From positions 1 to 33,082 of the forward strand of contig NZ_NRQU01000053.1 in the NCBI RefSeq assembly GCF_004119495.1: a stretch of DNA of 33,082 nucleotides, in the 5' to 3' direction. The stretch is from Flavobacterium sp. YO12. GTDB lineage: Bacteria; Bacteroidota; Bacteroidia; Flavobacteriales; Flavobacteriaceae. Of this stretch, positions 30,732-33,082 are shown piece by piece. Position 1 is the stretch's first letter, and every line of letters starts with the position of its first letter. The notes below the pieces were generated by a model. That model made no database searches. It was not told the DNA's origin and was given only the letters and a program-made list of their open reading frames with translations. The position numbers and the translations under genes are program-made.

Positions 30732-31013
30732 ATGGAAAAACTAAATTTTATAGACCCATTATTACACGGAATTAAACCTGAAAAAAAAGATTACAAGGAC
30801 TATAGGCCATCTGTTAAACATTTAGTATTTGCGGGATTAGGTTCTCTTTTGGCTGGAGCTGTACTTAAAAAAGCCGGACAAAATAAAACGGCTGCAGTAG
30901 TAGGAAGTCTTGCAGTACCTTTGCTTGCAGCTGCATGCTATAAAAAGATAACAGAGACATCTAAAGAGAAAAGAGAAAAAACAGACAGCAGCGGTATCGA
31001 ATATAATTATTAA
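30732..31013 (+). CDS. Small glycine/alanine-rich membrane protein
   Basis: A 93-residue protein with two short hydrophobic segments, about 28-44 (LVFAGLGSLLAGAVL) and 52-70 (AAVVGSLAVPLLAAACY), and charged ends. The glycine spacing looks like a helical hairpin or glycine zipper. It starts MEKLNFIDPLLHGIKPEKKDY. I do not recognise the family; small proteins of this kind are often stress-related, which is only a guess. A terminator follows. Confidence 0.65.
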   Translation: MEKLNFIDPLLHGIKPEKKDYKDYRPSVKHLVFAGLGSLLAGAVLKKAGQNKTAAVVGSLAVPLLAAACYKKITETSKEKREKTDSSGIEYNY

Positions 31014-31058
31014 GAAGCGCTTTAAGTTTCAGTTTAGGAATACTTAAAATATAAAACA

Positions 31059-31122
31059 AAAAACACCTGACAACTCACAAGTTATAATTAGATAACATCG
31101 TGAATTAGCAGGTGTTTTTTTT
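31059..31122. terminator. Bidirectional terminator with long loop
   Basis: AAAAACACCTG (31059-31069) pairs with CAGGTGTTTTT (31109-31119), followed by TTT on the right; A-rich sequence on the left gives a leftward T-run. It lies between the convergent membrane-protein and STAS-protein genes. Confidence 0.8.
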
Positions 31123-31151
31123 AGTTTAAAAGTAAAATTAGAATTAAATTT

Positions 31152-31526
31152 TTAGGCCAGATTGATATTCCCTTCTACCCAGTTTAATGCTTTATTAAAA
31201 GATTCTTTTCTAAAACCGTGAAATTCTCCCGGAACTACATAGCTGAATCCGTTTGCAAGCGAAATTATCTCCTCAGAATCTGATACTATCGCTGCTCTAT
31301 TCCATTTTCCAAGATTCTTTAGACCTAGCAGTGCTTCTTGAAGCCACTCGCCTGCTGTAAATTTTTCTACTTCAGTATCTAAAACCAGTAAAAAATTAAT
31401 CTCATTAGTCTGCTTTACCAAATGCTCGACGGCAGGAACTACAACAATCAAAAAATCTTCTTTTGTCATTTCTGCCAATGCTCTAAAAGCAACTAAATTA
31501 TCAGTTGTGTCAATTTGATGTATCAT
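31152..31526 (-). CDS. SpoIIAA-like STAS-family protein
   Basis: A 124-residue protein with the pattern of the SpoIIAA-like (STAS) family: an alternating strand-helix core with NLVAFRALAEMTKEDFLIVVVP, INFLLVLDTEVEKF and NRAAIVSDSEEII. The family binds nucleotides or lipids or acts as a small regulatory partner; no kinase or phosphatase partner is nearby. It is cytoplasmic and appears to be a single-gene transcript. The family call is moderate and function is unknown. Confidence 0.75.
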   Translation of the reverse strand: MIHQIDTTDNLVAFRALAEMTKEDFLIVVVPAVEHLVKQTNEINFLLVLDTEVEKFTAGEWLQEALLGLKNLGKWNRAAIVSDSEEIISLANGFSYVVPGEFHGFRKESFNKALNWVEGNINLA

Positions 31527-31688
31527 GATATTACACTTTTTGAGTTATTATTTTTGAGCTTGCCAAGTCTTATTCCTTAAAAATATTAATTCTAATTTTA
31601 CCATTAGAATAGTAAAAGGCAAGTCAAATTTACTATTAGATTTTTATTTTTTATTACACACTTTCATTCCTTTTTTACAACATTATAA

Positions 31689-32714
31689 TTAGGGTATTAA
31701 TACTGCTCTCCCTTTTATTTGTCCATGTCTTAGTTTATCATAAACTTCAACTGCTTGGTCTAAACTGTATTTTTCGACTTCAATATGAATCTTCTTTTGA
31801 AGCGCAAGCCCAATGACTTCCATTAATTCAGTTCTAGAACCCCAATAAGGATTTGTTAAACTTACACCAAATGGCAGACCATTCATATTGTATTCATAAT
31901 TTCCGCCGCCAAGACCAACGATTGTTAAGTCTCCATCTAAACCAACAACTTTAGTTCCTAAGTCAATTGTAGAAGTTGCTCCAACAAAATCAATTACAAC
32001 TTTGGCTTTTTTAATTCCTGTAATCTTCTTTATTTGTTCAGCTGCATCTTTATCCATAGAATTAATGGCATAAGCAGCTCCTAATTTTTTAGCAAATTCG
32101 AGTCTTTCTGGAGTTATATCGCAGGCTATAATAGTCGAGCCGCACATTTCTGATAAAATTTGAAGAGCCACATGACCTAATCCGCCAACGCCAATTACAA
32201 CTACGTACTCATCTGGCATTAACTTATGCAATGATCTCTTTATAGCTGAATACGGTGTTAAAGCTGCATCTGTTAAAGGAGCTGCAATCACAGGATCTAA
32301 ATCATGAATTGGTACCAGCAAACGCGATGAAGGTACCAGCATATAATCAGCCATTCCACCATTTAAACCAAGACCGCCGCCAAAAGCCATTTCAGACTGA
32401 TGGTCGCAGTAATTTTCATTAGAATGCTGACAAGGTTTACAATGTCCGCATCCCCAAGGACCATAGACTAAAACTGCGTCTCCTTTTTTAAATCCTTTTA
32501 CATCCTCTCCTATTTCTTCTATCCAGCCTGCGTTTTCATGTCCCAGTGTAAAAGTAACACCAGATACAATACCATCATCTATTATATGCAAGTCTGAATG
32601 GCATACTCCAGCACCTCCAATTTTTAATAATACCTCATCGCCCTTTGGAGATGGTTTTTCTAAATCATTTACAATTCTAACATCTTTATGTCCAAAAAAA
32701 CGCACTGCTTTCAT
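31689..32714 (-). CDS. Zinc-dependent NAD(P) alcohol dehydrogenase
   Basis: A 341-residue MDR-family dehydrogenase. Catalytic zinc ligands Cys38 and His59-Glu60 are present, and the structural zinc lobe has Cys89, Cys92, Cys95 and Cys103. The cofactor loop GVGGLGH lies near residue 170. The start MKAVRFFGH at 32714 is the family's usual beginning; an ATG at 32849 would add 45 residues that look like untranslated leader. It resembles the arabinose/aryl alcohol dehydrogenase group. There is no operon partner, so the role is open: detoxification or fermentation of an alcohol or aldehyde. Confidence 0.87.
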   Translation of the reverse strand: MKAVRFFGHKDVRIVNDLEKPSPKGDEVLLKIGGAGVCHSDLHIIDDGIVSGVTFTLGHENAGWIEEIGEDVKGFKKGDAVLVYGPWGCGHCKPCQHSNENYCDHQSEMAFGGGLGLNGGMADYMLVPSSRLLVPIHDLDPVIAAPLTDAALTPYSAIKRSLHKLMPDEYVVVIGVGGLGHVALQILSEMCGSTIIACDITPERLEFAKKLGAAYAINSMDKDAAEQIKKITGIKKAKVVIDFVGATSTIDLGTKVVGLDGDLTIVGLGGGNYEYNMNGLPFGVSLTNPYWGSRTELMEVIGLALQKKIHIEVEKYSLDQAVEVYDKLRHGQIKGRAVLIP

Positions 32715-33082
32715 AAGATTTTTTTTATAAGTTAGTTTAGTAAATTTAATCAAATAAAATTCAACTATCACATTTTCAAGGCTATTTATACATTTCTTAA
32801 CGCTATCTAAACCAAGAATCAAGAGTCTGGTTAAGTGTATAAAACACAAAAACCTATTTCAGTAAAGAAATAGGTTTTGTCAAAAAAATAAAAAATAAAC
32901 TAACACAACATTTTAATTGTCTTTTAATACTAAATCATAAACTTTATTGGTTTAATTTAAAGTATCAACAACTATTTTATTGTTGTTATTATAGTTTGAA
33001 TCTTGTATTGTTTATAAATGTTTTATTTAAAAAAATGAGCCGTATTTTCATTCATTAAAAAACGTAAACAATTAAAAAAACT
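32715..33082. other. Gene-free right end with one hairpin
   Basis: Nothing coding was found in this 368-bp AT-rich end. The strong hairpin AAAACCTATTTC-AGTAAA-GAAATAGGTTTT spans 32849-32878, with a T-run on the minus strand, so it may end a gene that lies beyond the right edge or a small RNA. The rest is AT-rich with stops in all frames. Confidence 0.6.
32849..32878 (-). terminator. Orphan terminator hairpin
   Basis: The 12-bp perfect stem with a six-base loop is followed on the minus strand by TTGTG. No gene is visible upstream of it on that strand inside the window. Confidence 0.65.

Noticed and set aside
32715..32849. 45-residue N-terminal extension of the zinc dehydrogenase
   Set aside because: The extension is AT-rich with no family similarity; the family normally begins at MKAVRF, which is the ATG at 32714.

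Overview
The window looks like a chromosomal segment of a Bacteroidota bacterium, most likely Flavobacterium. It is AT-rich and has TAnnTTTG-type -7 promoter boxes. Many starts lack a clear Shine-Dalgarno sequence. The gene families (FucP, LytS/LytTR pair, DUF2024, DUF3861) fit, and the long imperfect palindromes between genes are of a kind common in flavobacterial genomes. Species cannot be fixed from the sequence. No tRNA, rRNA, transposase, phage gene or CRISPR array was seen.

Region 1 (1-13.1 kb) is a divergent sugar-acid catabolic locus. Leftward, from 4746 down to 18, lie an SDR, an FAH-family hydrolase, a zinc alcohol dehydrogenase, a second SDR and an amidohydrolase-type lactonase. 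These match the non-phosphorylative L-fucose (or related deoxysugar) route: sugar to lactone to aldonate to 2-keto-3-deoxy acid to 2,4-diketo acid to pyruvate plus lactate. The expected enolase-family dehydratase is absent and may lie beyond the left edge. Rightward, from 5073 to 13121, is an unusual set: a solute-binding-protein-fold protein without a signal peptide, two paralogous class III (CaiB/BaiF) CoA-transferases, a second signal-less solute-binding-protein-fold protein, a Gfo/Idh/MocA oxidoreductase, a MaoC-type hydratase and a FucP-type permease. A perfect 31-bp inverted repeat, one copy just downstream of each -7 box, lies between the two arms and suggests one regulator for both. 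This locus is the best candidate for an undescribed system. Most spacers inside it carry a long inverted repeat, of several different sequence families.

Region 2 (13.2-21.4 kb) is a tripartite RND efflux operon (adaptor lipoprotein, inner-membrane pump, outer-membrane factor) on the minus strand. Divergent to it are a LytS-type histidine kinase, a LytTR response regulator and a DUF3861 protein. A perfect 22-bp palindrome sits in the divergent promoter region.

Region 3 (21.4-24.3 kb) is a DHDPS/NAL-family aldolase and a cupin, divergent from a MocR-type GntR-aminotransferase regulator.

Region 4 (24.3-33.1 kb) holds small redox and housekeeping genes: DUF2024, a mini-thioredoxin, a YggS-type PLP protein and a stand-alone AAA+ ATPase. 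Next come two thiol-redox genes that are each one base short in an A-tract, a lipocalin-like secreted protein, an HxlR regulator divergent to a DsbA-family protein, an acidic protein, a small glycine-rich membrane protein, a SpoIIAA-like STAS protein and a zinc alcohol dehydrogenase. All functional calls come from reading motifs; no database search was run.
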